Counted from the stretch's first letter, positions 47,111 through 56,800 are shown. The stretch: 64,000 nt of DNA from Halotia branconii CENA392 (GCF_029953635.1 NZ_CP124543.1:3389455-3453454), one strand, 5' to 3'. Translations and numbers: made by a program. The notes: generated from the letters alone by a model not told the origin.

Positions 47111-48958
47111 CTATGTAGCAGAAAGTACGACTCTAAAACCACATACTCTCAGCCCACCATCTGATTCATTCCAGCTACGACTAGCACTGCGGCAAAGTTC
47201 TGCACTAAAACTCCAAGAACCACCGCGCAATACTCGACGATGCACATCGCCGCCAACTTCCCAGACGCTGCCATCTGCGGGTGCGCCATGATAATTATTA
47301 TGCCAAGCATCAGCACACCATTCCCAAACTAACCCGTGCATATCATATAACCCAAAGGCATTAGCTACTAGAAAACTGCCTACATCGGTCGTTTCTTTAC
47401 GGTATCTAGTTTTTGTATCAACAGAGTAAGTATCGCTACTGCTACAGGTAACTAAATCGGGGGTAATCGTTTCGCCAAAGTGGAAAGATGTAGTAGTTCC
47501 AGCACGACAAGCATATTCCCATTCAGCTTCACTGGGTAAACGATACTTGCGTCCAGTTTTTTGTGACAGTCTCACACAAAATTCTACAGCTTCGTGCCAA
47601 GAAACATTTTCTACTGGCCGATTGACACCTTTGAATTTAGAAGGATGAGGATTTAAGGTTTGTTTGACTTTGGGCAAAGCTGCTACAACTCTCCATTGTG
47701 CTTGAGTCACGGGAAATTTACCTATCAAAAAAGGTTCAATAGTGACTTGGTGTTGAGGGCGTTCGTCGGCATCTCCTTCAACAGTTGGTGAACCCATCAT
47801 GAAAGTACCACCAGGAATTGCCACCATTTCGATGTTCACACTATGACTCAATTCTTCTGCAAAAAATTTAGCACAAGAGCGATCGCGGCTTACTTCTGTG
47901 CCAACTGTGTCTACTGTCAAAACTTCAAATTCAAAGGTTTGTAAAGGTGGTAATGGAAGATTTGATTTTGGTGGCGTTTGTAATTGTAGTAATGTAGTTT
48001 GGGCAGTTTCTATAATTTGTGTTTCAGTGGTCGATGTTTTGATAGACATTAAATCATTAAAAACCGCTGCGGCTGATTGATATCTTTCACTAGGCAAGTT
48101 CTTGAGTAACTTATCCAAAATTTTGCCTAAATCATCGCCAATAGTGATACCTTTATTTTGTAAGTACTCTTGCCACAACCACTTGCCATTCATGGCATCA
48201 TAAAGACCATCATTAATACTGCCGAAGCTATCTTGTGAGGGTAAACATTGAGTTAAAAGACGCGCACAAGTTACACCCAAAGCATATAAATCACTACCAT
48301 TACAAGCAAATCCAGCCATTTGTTCGGCGGGTGCATAACCAATAGTATAAATAACTGTAGCTTGTCTGGCTAAACTAGTTTGTGTTACCTGTTTTGCTCC
48401 GCCAAAGTCAATCAATACTGGCTTGCCATCAGTGTCACGACGAATGATATTTTCTGGTTTGATATCCCGATGGATGACATTATGAGAGTGAACAAATTCT
48501 AGAACTGGTAACAAATCAGCTAAAAGTTGGCGAATTTGTGCTTCACTAAAAGGTTGTTGTTTAACTTCTTGTAAAAGAGTTTTTCCTTGAATAAATTCTT
48601 GAACAAGATACAAACTTAATCCTTGCTCAAAGTAAGCCAATAATCTAGGAATTTGGGTATGATTTTCTCCTAATTCATACAAACGAAATGCTTCTTCTCT
48701 AAAAAACTCTGCTGCTTTGGCGCGTTGTACGGTTCCTTGAACTTGCGGGAAGAATTGCTTGATGACGCAAGGCGCATTTAATCTATCTGCATCTTCTGCT
48801 GCATAAGTTCTGCTAAATCCACCTTCACCTAAGAGTATTAATACACGATAGCGGTTTCTCAAAAGTTTGCCAAAGCTGCTTTGTCCGCAACTTATACAAA
48901 ATCTATTGCCGTCAGGATTAAATGGATTTGAGCAATTGGGATTTTGGCAGATTTGCAT
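47111..48958 (-). CDS. Ser/Thr protein kinase fused to a formylglycine-generating-enzyme-like domain
   Basis: 615 residues. The N-terminus (1-25) is a zinc-ribbon-like MQICQNPNCSNPF...RFCISCGQ. The Hanks-type kinase (about 37-310) has GEGGFSR (P-loop), VIKQFF (Lys67), VIHRDIKPENIIRR (Asp165) and LIDFGGAKQ (Asp184), so it should be active. After a linker, residues about 375-613 are a sulfatase-modifying-factor fold: MVAIPGGTFMMGSPT, PVENVSWHEAVEFCVRLS, RLPSEAEWEYACRAGT, GLVWEWCADAW, RVLRGGSW. No transmembrane helix is evident. Such kinase-FGE proteins recur in cyanobacteria; the FGE half is often catalytically uncertain. No sulfatase is nearby. Confidence 0.9.
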   Translation of the reverse strand: MQICQNPNCSNPFNPDGNRFCISCGQSSFGKLLRNRYRVLILLGEGGFSRTYAAEDADRLNAPCVIKQFFPQVQGTVQRAKAAEFFREEAFRLYELGENHTQIPRLLAYFEQGLSLYLVQEFIQGKTLLQEVKQQPFSEAQIRQLLADLLPVLEFVHSHNVIHRDIKPENIIRRDTDGKPVLIDFGGAKQVTQTSLARQATVIYTIGYAPAEQMAGFACNGSDLYALGVTCARLLTQCLPSQDSFGSINDGLYDAMNGKWLWQEYLQNKGITIGDDLGKILDKLLKNLPSERYQSAAAVFNDLMSIKTSTTETQIIETAQTTLLQLQTPPKSNLPLPPLQTFEFEVLTVDTVGTEVSRDRSCAKFFAEELSHSVNIEMVAIPGGTFMMGSPTVEGDADERPQHQVTIEPFLIGKFPVTQAQWRVVAALPKVKQTLNPHPSKFKGVNRPVENVSWHEAVEFCVRLSQKTGRKYRLPSEAEWEYACRAGTTTSFHFGETITPDLVTCSSSDTYSVDTKTRYRKETTDVGSFLVANAFGLYDMHGLVWEWCADAWHNNYHGAPADGSVWEVGGDVHRRVLRGGSWSFSAELCRSASRSWNESDGGLRVCGFRVVLSAT

Positions 48959-49293
48959 AATGAGGGGTAAATAGCATCTTGTCCCAAGTTAGCCCCAATA
49001 TTATCAAATTTAAAATAGATATTCAGACAAATAAAACACTCTATCTTTCATCTAGGTAGATGCTTGCATTAATAAAAACTACAGATTAAGAAGTTTGATT
49101 TATTTGTTGCTTTCTACGGGGTACTTTTTAAATAAGAGTATATATGAGTGCAAACATTTTATTTACAAAAAGAATAATAAATCTAACTATAGAATTTGTC
49201 AAGGGTGTTGCCATAGTAATCGAGAGGTTAAGGTCTCCGATTTATCCACTAAATTGGGGATCTTATTGTTTATGATGTATAAAACTTCTACTT
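48959..49293. other. AT-rich gap with a degenerate copy of the repeated palindrome
   Basis: At 49231-49263, AGGTCTCCGATTTA faces TAAATTGGGGATCT: all 14 positions pair if three G-T wobbles are allowed. It lies about 30 bases beyond the stop of the minus-strand hybrid kinase and is a plausible terminator and third copy of the 3659-3691 repeat. No gene is seen. Confidence 0.5.
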
Positions 49294-50613
49294 CTATAGT
49301 GGAAGTTTTATAATAAATTCTGTCCCTTCTCTTAATCTCGAAATACAGTCGAGTTTTCCTAAATGTTTTTCTTCGACGATTTGTCGACTAATCGATAACC
49401 CTAAACCAGTACCTTTACCTACAGATTTAGTAGTAAAAAATTGTTCAAATATATGTTCTCGAACTTCTGGTGTCATGCCATCACCATTGTCTTTGATTGA
49501 GATGATTATATTTTGACTTAAAGAATCTAACTGTGTAGAAATAATAATTTGATTGAATTTTTGATCAGTCTGCGGATTTTCAGAAATATTAGTAGATTCA
49601 TCTAAAGCATCAATAGCATTAGCGATAATATTCATGAATACCTGATTCATGGGGCCTGGATAGCATTTTATTTGGGGCAATTCGCTATAGTTTTTAATCA
49701 GTTCAATATGCGAATGTTGATTATTTGCTTTCAATCGATGCTTCAAAATCATTAATGTACTTTCAATGCCTTGATGAATGTCAATTGCTATTTTATTAGA
49801 TGCATCAGAACGGGAAAAATTTCGTAAACTCTGACTAATTTCACAAATGCGTTCAATACCTACACCCATAGAAGACACTACTCTGGGAACATCTTGAATC
49901 ATTTCTTCTAAATCAATTTTTTGAGCATGTTCGTCAATCTCTAGTACTGGTTTTGAATAGTAATAACGATAAAGTTGTAAATGATGAATTAGGTTTGATG
50001 TATATTGAGAAATGTAGTTTAAATTACCTTTAATAAAACCAACAGGGTTATTAATTTCATGAGCTACACCAGCAACTAACTGACCAAGGGCAGACATTTT
50101 TTCACTTTGTACTAACTGTAATTGAGATTGTTTTAAATCATGTAGCGCTTGAGAAAGTTCTACTGTACGTTCTTTGACTCGCTCTTCTAGTTCAGCTTTT
50201 TGTTGTGCAAGTTGTTGAGTTAAAAAATGCAGCTTTAAATGTATATTAATTCTAGCTAAAAATTCTTCTGTTTGAAACGGTTTAATAATGTAATCGACAG
50301 CTCCTATCGAAAGACCTTTAACTTTATCAGTTGTGTCAGATAAAGAGGTCATAAAAATTATTGGTATATCTTGTGTTAAATAATTTGCTTTAAGTTTTTG
50401 ACAAGTTTCAAATCCATTAATTCCCGGCATCATCACATCTAAGAGTATTAGATGTGGTTGATGCAATTCAGCTTGTGCAATGGCAGTTTTACCATCATTA
50501 GCTACTAAAATTTTACATCTAGAGTCAGCGATCGCAGCAGAAATTAATTGTAAATTAGTCTTATTATCATCAACAATCAAGATCGTGGCATTGTCCAAAT
50601 ATATCTGATTCAT
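49294..50613 (-). CDS. Receiver-domain histidine kinase (REC-HK hybrid)
   Basis: Cytoplasmic two-component protein of 439 residues. An N-terminal receiver (about 8-125) shows ILIVDDN (Asp15, Asp16), LLDVMMPGINGFE (phospho-acceptor Asp59), MTSLSD and YIIKPF (Lys111). A coiled coil (about 130-165) leads to a transmitter with SALGQLVAGVAHEINNPVGF (His185), NQVFMNIIANAIDALD, SIKDNGDGMTPE and GKGTGLGLSISR. The transmitter is homologous end to end with that of the four-GAF kinase at 17793-21107. The REC-first layout suggests its activity is set by an upstream kinase. No partner gene is adjacent. Confidence 0.92.
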   Translation of the reverse strand: MNQIYLDNATILIVDDNKTNLQLISAAIADSRCKILVANDGKTAIAQAELHQPHLILLDVMMPGINGFETCQKLKANYLTQDIPIIFMTSLSDTTDKVKGLSIGAVDYIIKPFQTEEFLARINIHLKLHFLTQQLAQQKAELEERVKERTVELSQALHDLKQSQLQLVQSEKMSALGQLVAGVAHEINNPVGFIKGNLNYISQYTSNLIHHLQLYRYYYSKPVLEIDEHAQKIDLEEMIQDVPRVVSSMGVGIERICEISQSLRNFSRSDASNKIAIDIHQGIESTLMILKHRLKANNQHSHIELIKNYSELPQIKCYPGPMNQVFMNIIANAIDALDESTNISENPQTDQKFNQIIISTQLDSLSQNIIISIKDNGDGMTPEVREHIFEQFFTTKSVGKGTGLGLSISRQIVEEKHLGKLDCISRLREGTEFIIKLPL

Positions 50614-50985
50614 GGAAGATTCACCCTGAGAAATCTCAGCTATACAAACTAGACGGAAGGCTACGCAGACGAATTTAATAGCCCCTGATTTCTAGTCTAC
50701 GAGGCAATTTTATCTCTAATAACAAGTAAAAATATTCTATATGAACGTCAATTTTTTTGAATTTAGAACAAATTACTTATTTTTAAACAAACATAAAAAT
50801 GAAATTTATTTATATTATTTATAATAAAAACAACATTATCTTATTAAGTATATTGATTAACTGACCTCAGTGCTATCACGGTAATGTTTATCAATTAAAA
50901 TGCTGTTTTAACAACTAAATATGCATTTTGAAGACTCAATTAACATCATCAGAAATATTGCTAAATTGTGCAACAAAAAATATTG
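50614..50985. other. AT-rich intergenic region, no gene seen
   Basis: Leader of the hybrid kinase gene on the right flank, then AT-rich DNA. Short plus-strand frames here (such as 50921 onward) are antisense to potC. Nothing recognisable. Confidence 0.5.
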
Positions 50986-51786
50986 TTACTTTTTCTCTCC
51001 AAAAGCGCGAATTAATTCAGCTGCCAACGCGACAATTGCAGATACTGAAATTAAGAGGATGCTGAGAGCATTAATATCAGGCTTAACTCCTGTTCTGATG
51101 CGACCAAAAATTTCCATTGGTAAAGTGTTAGAACCACTACCTGCGGTAAAGCTAGCGATGAGAAAGTCATCGAAGCTGAGGACAAAGGCTAGCAAACAGC
51201 CGGCTATAATGCCAGGCATTAGTTGAGGTAATAATACTTTGATGAAGGCTTGTACTGGTGTGGCTCCTAAATCTAATGCTGCTTCTTCTAAGTGAGGATC
51301 TAAGTTGGTCAGCCGTGAGGAAACCACAAGTCCCACATAAGCCAGACAAAAGACTAGATGAGCCGCAACAATTGTCCACAAACTCAGGGGGATAGCAAAT
51401 GCTGCTAAAAATACTAGCGTGGCTACAGCGATCGCAATATCAGGAATAATTAACGGTAGGTAAGAAATACCGCGATACAATTTCTTACCTAGAAATTGAT
51501 AGCGTGCCAATCCCACTGCCATTAAAGTACCCAGAACTGCGGAAATACTTACTGCACAAAAAGCAACTATCAAACTATTTTTTAAAGCTGATAAAATTCT
51601 TTCGTCGCTGAACAATTTGCCATACCAATCAAGGGTAAAACCTTGCCAACTCGCACTATAAGGCGATTGATTGAAACTATAAAAGCCAAGTACCAGTATA
51701 GGCAGGTACATAAATACAAATATGACTACTGAGAAAACCGCCTGCCATGCGACACGCGGTTTTTTAAGAGAGGGAGAAGTATTCAC
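50986..51786 (-). CDS. potC: Spermidine/putrescine-type ABC transporter permease PotC
   Basis: Inner-membrane permease of 266 residues with about six helices. It contains MYLPILVLGFYSFNQSP near the start, SWQGFTLDWYGKLFSD, and the EAA loop LEEAALDLGATPVQAFIKVLLPQLMPGI (about residue 165) that contacts the ATPase. This is the PotC/CysW-like half of a polyamine importer. The usual partners potA, potB and potD do not flank it: to the right lies a SnoaL-like gene. A short open tail (about AKVSGQRNK, minus strand near 51803-51832) just upstream could be the last residues of a lost potB. It may have lost its operon or work with distant subunits. Confidence 0.85.
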   Translation of the reverse strand: MNTSPSLKKPRVAWQAVFSVVIFVFMYLPILVLGFYSFNQSPYSASWQGFTLDWYGKLFSDERILSALKNSLIVAFCAVSISAVLGTLMAVGLARYQFLGKKLYRGISYLPLIIPDIAIAVATLVFLAAFAIPLSLWTIVAAHLVFCLAYVGLVVSSRLTNLDPHLEEAALDLGATPVQAFIKVLLPQLMPGIIAGCLLAFVLSFDDFLIASFTAGSGSNTLPMEIFGRIRTGVKPDINALSILLISVSAIVALAAELIRAFGEKK

Positions 51787-51937
51787 GCTTACAATTATTT
51801 ATTTCTTTGGCCAGACACTTTAGCCTGTTTTAAAAAAAAAGTCAATATATATTTTTCTATTTAGGCTTGTAGTAACCAGCACATTAGCTGAAAGCATTAA
51901 AAACGGACAAAGCACGAGAGTCATGATGGATTTTGGC

Positions 51938-52360
51938 TTATTTTACTAAGCCTAGCCCTTCAAATAAACGGTACTTATCCCAATCGACCCAGCTTTCGAC
52001 AATTTTGCCATCTTCAAATCGGTCGATCTCAATGCCGGTCCAAGTCACTTCCTTTCCAGTCGGTGCAAGTCCGATATATTCGCCCGTGTGGATAGCCGTA
52101 AACTCCCATCGGGTGCTGACCAAATCGCCTTCGGCTATTTGCATCAAAACAAGAGCTTTTGAGTTGGAGAAAGATTTATGATAATTGCTGATCATCTTTT
52201 TCCACTCCTCCAGGTTCTTGTCAGATACACCGCCTTCAACATCGGGTTCTTGATGGTTGACGTAATTTTTTGTAAAAATGTCCTTGGGACTATCTGAATT
52301 GTTGCTGTCCCACATTCTTATAGCGCGCCGTGAAATTTCTTTACAGTTGTTAGCTGACAT
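51938..52360 (-). CDS. SnoaL-like / ester cyclase family protein
   Basis: A 140-residue alpha+beta barrel of the NTF2-like superfamily: FTKNYVNHQEPDVEGG, a run containing VSTRWEFTAIHTGEYIGLAPTGKEV (the GIAPTGK-type signature of SnoaL-like proteins), then IEIDRFEDGKIVESWVDWD. Proteins like this occur in polyketide cyclisation, but in cyanobacteria most are uncharacterised. Start ATG 52358-52360 is preceded by AAAGGAG. It stands alone; no polyketide genes are nearby. Enzymatic function is not inferable. Confidence 0.78.
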   Translation of the reverse strand: MSANNCKEISRRAIRMWDSNNSDSPKDIFTKNYVNHQEPDVEGGVSDKNLEEWKKMISNYHKSFSNSKALVLMQIAEGDLVSTRWEFTAIHTGEYIGLAPTGKEVTWTGIEIDRFEDGKIVESWVDWDKYRLFEGLGLVK

Positions 52361-53175
52361 ATCAATCTCCTTTGGCGTTAGAGAACAGAAACATGAATTA
52401 GAGCGATTATGTTGTGAAGTTCTAAGTCATTTCAAGAATCTATTTCTAGATGCCACAACTTTTGTCATGTATGAACGCTAAATGGTTTTTTAGCTTCAAC
52501 TTAATTACATACTTGCATCTTATTACTTTACGTTACTGATTGGAAAATCTAACCGTTTTAATCATGTCTCATCCTGACATAAATCTAACTCCATCAAAAG
52601 TAGAGGAAGACAACCCTACGCCTCTATCTTTAGAACTAATACTTGGCGGATCATTCTTTAATTAGAATATTCAGGCTATACCAACAGTTAAGTTTTTATG
52701 ACATTATCAGGATAAACATTCAACAAAGAGCCTAAGCTCCAATATAGTAATTGTTATATGTAACCAAAAAGCATATATTTCCCAATATCTTCCTAAGTAA
52801 GGAGGTAATTTTATTTAATTGCTCAACTTCTGTTGGTAGAAATGTTCAAAAATCAAGAATTACAAACAATCAGACTTTTGGTGAGACATGACACGATACT
52901 GCAAAATTGACTAATTACAGTAATATTTGAGCATAAAAGCCAAAAAAAGCTGAATTTTTACATTGTTTATTTAACAAGAATGTATTTTCCTTCTGAGGAA
53001 GAGGAAAATTTCCCTACAAAGGTAGACCAATAAACCACTAATAAAAGTATAGAATTTGGAAGTTATTCAGAACAAAGTTAGTGTTTAAAGTTATTTTTTA
53101 GTGCGATATCAATAACTTATAAGCACATTTGAAATTAAAGCAGATACCTGTAAGTCAAATTTTATTTGTAGGAGG
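52361..53175. other. 815-base intergenic region, no gene seen
   Basis: Divergent promoter region between the SnoaL-like gene and the glycosyltransferase. AT-rich, no long frame, no tRNA-like or terminator-like fold noticed. AGGAGG at 53170-53175 is a strong Shine-Dalgarno site for the glycosyltransferase. Confidence 0.55.
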
Positions 53176-53181
53176 TTGGTG

Positions 53182-54267
53182 ATGCGAATTGCTCAAGTAG
53201 CCCCACTATCAGAAAGAGTTCCCCCTCTAACTTATGGAGGTATAGAGCTAGTAGTGTCTTTATTGACTGATGAGTTAGTCCGACGTGGACATGAAGTCAC
53301 ACTATTTGCATCGGGAGATTCTCTCAGTTTGGCAGAACTAGTATCAGTTCATCCTCGCGCCCTTAGACTTGATCCTAATGTCAAGGAACGGGGTATTTAT
53401 GAAATGCTGCAATTAGGTTTAGTATACGAACGGGCAGAGGAATTTGATATTATTCATTCCCACCTGTGCTGCTCGTCACTACCTTATGCGAATTTGGTAA
53501 AAACTCCCACAATTCATACTTTACACGGCATTTTTACTCCTGATAATGAAAAGATGTTTCAACATGCTAAACATCAACCTTTTGTGAGTATTTCCGATGC
53601 ACAACGAGAATTGAAGTTAGGGCTGAACTATGTAAAAACGGTTTATAACGGCATTGATGTCAGCAGTTATAAATTTCATGCTCAACCAGAAGATCCCCCA
53701 TATTTAGCATTTTTAGGGCGAATTTCTCCAGAGAAAGGTACACATTTAGCGATCGCGATCGCTAAACAAACAGGTTGGCATTTAAAAATTGCCGGAAAGG
53801 TTGATGTAGTTGATGTGGAATATTTTGAGCAGGAAATTAAGCCACAAATCGATGGTAAGCAAATTGAGTATCTGGGTGAAGCCAATCATACACAAAAAAA
53901 TGCTCTAATGGGAGGTGCAGTCGCAACTCTTTTCCCCATCACTTGGCGAGAACCATTTGGGTTAGTGATGGTTGAATCAATGGCAGCCGGCACACCCGTT
54001 ATTGCGATGAAACTAGGGTCTACTACGGAAGTAATTACTCACGAAAAAACAGGTTTTCTCTGCAACAATATTGAAGAGTGCATCAGTGCTGTTGACAGAA
54101 TCACAGAACTAGATCGCTACACTTGTCGCAAAGATGTTGAAAATCGTTTTAGTCTTCAGCGGATGACTGATGGTTATGAAGCAGTTTATCAACAGATTAT
54201 GGAAGAGCGATTTGCCAATAATGGGCATGTCCGCACTACAGTTGGTTTAGGTAGCCGACGCAGCTAG
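53182..54267 (+). CDS. GT4-family glycosyltransferase
   Basis: 361-residue GT-B enzyme. N-terminal MRIAQVAPLSERVPPLTYGGIELVVSLL with RRGHEVTLFASG, and C-terminal FLGRISPEKGTHLAIAIAKQ, GEANHTQKNALMGGAVATLFPITWREPFGLVMVESMAAGTPVIA (the E-x7-E nucleotide-sugar motif). These are typical of retaining glycosyltransferases of family 4. ATG 53182 with AGGAGG six bases before it decides the start over upstream TTG/GTG. Monocistronic. The sugar and acceptor are unknown; cyanobacterial relatives often act on exopolysaccharide or osmolyte glycosides. Confidence 0.88.
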   Translation: MRIAQVAPLSERVPPLTYGGIELVVSLLTDELVRRGHEVTLFASGDSLSLAELVSVHPRALRLDPNVKERGIYEMLQLGLVYERAEEFDIIHSHLCCSSLPYANLVKTPTIHTLHGIFTPDNEKMFQHAKHQPFVSISDAQRELKLGLNYVKTVYNGIDVSSYKFHAQPEDPPYLAFLGRISPEKGTHLAIAIAKQTGWHLKIAGKVDVVDVEYFEQEIKPQIDGKQIEYLGEANHTQKNALMGGAVATLFPITWREPFGLVMVESMAAGTPVIAMKLGSTTEVITHEKTGFLCNNIEECISAVDRITELDRYTCRKDVENRFSLQRMTDGYEAVYQQIMEERFANNGHVRTTVGLGSRRS

Positions 54268-54390
54268 ATAGATCTTCCTAGTTAGTTTTTTAGATAATTG
54301 ATAATGGGTAATTTAGAGAAACCCATTACCAATTACCTACAAGGTTAATAATGACAAGGTAAATGAAAAAATTAAGTTTATTCGCTTGAT

Positions 54391-54510
54391 ATAGGACTCC
54401 TATTTGATTTTTGAACACGATTCAGTACATATCTATCCCTTCTTAACTGTTTCCTGTTTCCTGTTCCCTACCTACACAAATAAATTCACCGAATCAAACC
54501 GGATTACTAT
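54391..54510. repeat. MITE-like repeat, copy 2
   Basis: 120 bp nearly identical to 45514-45639, same ends (ATAGGACTCC...GGATTACTAT), one 7-base deletion in the CTGTTTCCTG run. It sits about 125 bases beyond the glycosyltransferase stop, just before the DUF1499 gene's stop on the other strand. Confidence 0.8.
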
Positions 54511-54516
54511 ATTAAT

Positions 54517-54912
54517 CTAAACTTCTTTTAACTTGGTTCTAATCGTCTCTATTCGTTGACGATTTACACCCAAGTCACTTTGACCCAACCGCGAGGCTGA
54601 ACGAACTTGAATAACATTAGCATTGCGGTCTAGATAGAACTCTACATCATCTACAAAACCCATTAAAGCACTCTTAAATTCGGCATATAAATAATCATGA
54701 CTTTGAGTGATAATTTTAGTTCTTGGTAAAGACTCAACAACATTTTTAAGCTTAGTTAAAGCTTGTTCTGGAGTCGAAGTAAAAGTTAGTGGTGCAATTG
54801 TATGGACTGCATCAAAACTTTGACTGGAAACACAATTAGGAGAGTTTGGACAAGGTGCTAATTTGCCGTTGTTAACACCTAAGTTGTTTGGTTGTTTGCC
54901 GGCGAAAATCAT
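54517..54912 (-). CDS. DUF1499 family protein
   Basis: About 131 residues from ATG 54910-54912 (MIFAGKQPNNLGVNNGKLAPC). The family phrase CPNSPNCVSSQ is clear, then FKSALMGFVDDVEFYLD, then VIQVRSASRLGQSDLGVNRQRIETIR, matching DUF1499 as found in plants, cyanobacteria and proteobacteria. The frame is open upstream to 55017, but that part has no conserved features and would overlap the HPP gene. No signal peptide; function unknown, though chloroplast relatives are plastid proteins. Confidence 0.85.
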   Translation of the reverse strand: MIFAGKQPNNLGVNNGKLAPCPNSPNCVSSQSFDAVHTIAPLTFTSTPEQALTKLKNVVESLPRTKIITQSHDYLYAEFKSALMGFVDDVEFYLDRNANVIQVRSASRLGQSDLGVNRQRIETIRTKLKEV

Positions 54913-54992
54913 GATTTTTCTATTAAAATATAATGCCAATATATTTAATTTATATGAAATTTGAACTATGAACGATAAATTATAAATTTTAT

Positions 54993-55505
54993 CTAGCTGT
55001 AACGTGCCAACAGCCAAAGTGCGAAGCGCTCCAATCCCACTAATAGAACGGTTATACCTACTGCCAAAGCAAATAAAACTATGTTGCTAACTTGACCAGC
55101 CCTCAAAGCAAAACTTAGGGAAGTAGAAACGGCTGGAGGATGCATGGCATCTAATAGAATCATTAACATAATCGCTATCACCATTGAAATACCGCCTGAA
55201 AGATATCCTCCACCAAATAATAAATAGGTGATAAACCCAATAATAGCTGCCATCATTTGGGCAAGAATCAAAGTTCGTACAGCATTTGTACCATGATGAG
55301 GGTCAAGATAAATCAAAAAGGCACTGGAAGCTAAAGATGCAAATAAAAGACGTTGCTGACTGAGCGCTTCGACTAAGGCCATGACAGTTAGTACTATTAG
55401 GGTTGGTGCTGTTGCTAAGGCTATTTCTCCTTTGAGACCTAACCTGCGTCTGAGGGTTAGATTTGCTTGGCGTAAGGGTTTTAAGCTTGAACGTTTTTGA
55501 CTCAT
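54993..55505 (-). CDS. HPP-family membrane protein
   Basis: 170 residues with four predicted helices. The defining phrases are YLDPHHGTNAVRTLILAQ near residue 70 and LLDAMHPPAVSTSLSFALR near 120 (the HPP). Plant and cyanobacterial members have been associated with nitrite transport across the chloroplast or plasma membrane; this role is family knowledge, not shown here. It is upstream of the DUF1499 gene on the same strand (81 bases between), so co-transcription is plausible. Confidence 0.85.
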   Translation of the reverse strand: MSQKRSSLKPLRQANLTLRRRLGLKGEIALATAPTLIVLTVMALVEALSQQRLLFASLASSAFLIYLDPHHGTNAVRTLILAQMMAAIIGFITYLLFGGGYLSGGISMVIAIMLMILLDAMHPPAVSTSLSFALRAGQVSNIVLFALAVGITVLLVGLERFALWLLARYS

Positions 55506-55651
55506 TCTAGTATTTCTGTTTTTGATTTAACTCTAAAGCTTTAGCAGATAGACTTGCATCAGCTTTTTGCTATATATAAAAGTCTGACTAAAACATTGGT
55601 GATGCGATCGCTCTATGATGCGGTAAGTACCGTCTAGGCTAGAAGCTAATT

Positions 55652-56800
55652 ATGATGCCAACAATCTCAATTAACGACGCTCAGCGCTTGCAACTCCAAC
55701 CTTTAGAAATCCCATCACGGTTACTTTTAGGGCCAGGCCCTTCAAATGCCCATCCCGCAGTTCTCCAGGCGATGAATACCTCGCCAGTTGGGCATCTTGA
55801 TCCGGCTTTTTTAGCACTCATGGATGAGATTCAATCTTTATTACGCTATGTCTGGCAAACAGAGAACACCCTCACCATTGCAGTCAGCGGTACAGGTTCC
55901 GCTGCTATGGAAGCAACCATTGCCAATGCCATAGAACTCGATGATGTGGTTTTGATTGGTGCAGCAGGTTACTTTGGTCATCGCCTCGTGGATATGGCTG
56001 GACGATATGGTGCAGATGTGCGAACTATGACTAAACCTTGGGGACAAGTTTTCACATTAGATGAACTCCGCACCGCTGTAGAAACTCATCGTCCGGCGAT
56101 TTTGGCTTTGGTTCATGCCGAAACTTCTACAGGCGCACGTCAACCTTTAGAAGGAGTCGGTGAACTGTGTCGTGAATTTGGCACTTTATTATTAGTAGAT
56201 ACAGTCACAAGTCTTGGTGGTGTCCCGATATTTTTGGATGCTTGGGGAGTTGACTTAGCTTATAGTTGTAGCCAAAAAGGGTTAGGTTGTTCTCCTGGTG
56301 CTTCACCTTTTACAATGAGTTCCCGTGCAGTTGAGAAGTTGCAGCAACGCAATACAAAAGTGGCAAACTGGTATTTAGATATGTCATTGCTGAGTAAGTA
56401 TTGGGGCAAAGAACGCACATATCATCATACAGCACCCATTAACTTGTACTATGGTTTGCGGGAAGCCCTACGCTTGGTGGCAGAAGAGGGACTAGCAAAC
56501 TGCTGGCAGCGTCATCAAAAAAATGTAGAGTATCTCTGGGAAGGTTTGGAAGACTTAGGACTGAGTATGCATGTTGAACGGGAGTATCGATTACCAACCC
56601 TAACTACAGTCCGTATTCCAGGAGGGGTAGATGGTAAGGCGATCGCCCAACAGTTACTGAATGAGCATAATATTGAAATTGGTGGTGGTCTGGGTGAATT
56701 AGCTAATCAAGTCTGGCGCGTAGGGCTGATGGGTTTCAACAGCCGTCAAGAAAGCGTTGACCAACTTTTAGCAGCACTGCGCTTAGTTTTACCAAAATAG
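55652..56800 (+). CDS. Class V aminotransferase, alanine/serine-glyoxylate type
   Basis: PLP enzyme of 382 residues. Typical phrases: SRLLLGPGPSNAHPAVLQAM, SPVGHLDPAFLALMDEI, AVSGTGSAAMEATIANA, LLVDTVTSLGGVPIFLD, and the PLP lysine in YSCSQKGLGCSPGASPF (near residue 208). This is the alanine-glyoxylate / serine-glyoxylate aminotransferase group, active in photorespiratory glyoxylate metabolism in cyanobacteria. Start at the first ATG of tandem ATGs. Unlike the class V enzyme at 28882-30333 it is not cysteine-desulfurase-like. Substrate choice among Ala, Ser and Asp donors is open. Confidence 0.88.
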   Translation: MMPTISINDAQRLQLQPLEIPSRLLLGPGPSNAHPAVLQAMNTSPVGHLDPAFLALMDEIQSLLRYVWQTENTLTIAVSGTGSAAMEATIANAIELDDVVLIGAAGYFGHRLVDMAGRYGADVRTMTKPWGQVFTLDELRTAVETHRPAILALVHAETSTGARQPLEGVGELCREFGTLLLVDTVTSLGGVPIFLDAWGVDLAYSCSQKGLGCSPGASPFTMSSRAVEKLQQRNTKVANWYLDMSLLSKYWGKERTYHHTAPINLYYGLREALRLVAEEGLANCWQRHQKNVEYLWEGLEDLGLSMHVEREYRLPTLTTVRIPGGVDGKAIAQQLLNEHNIEIGGGLGELANQVWRVGLMGFNSRQESVDQLLAALRLVLPK

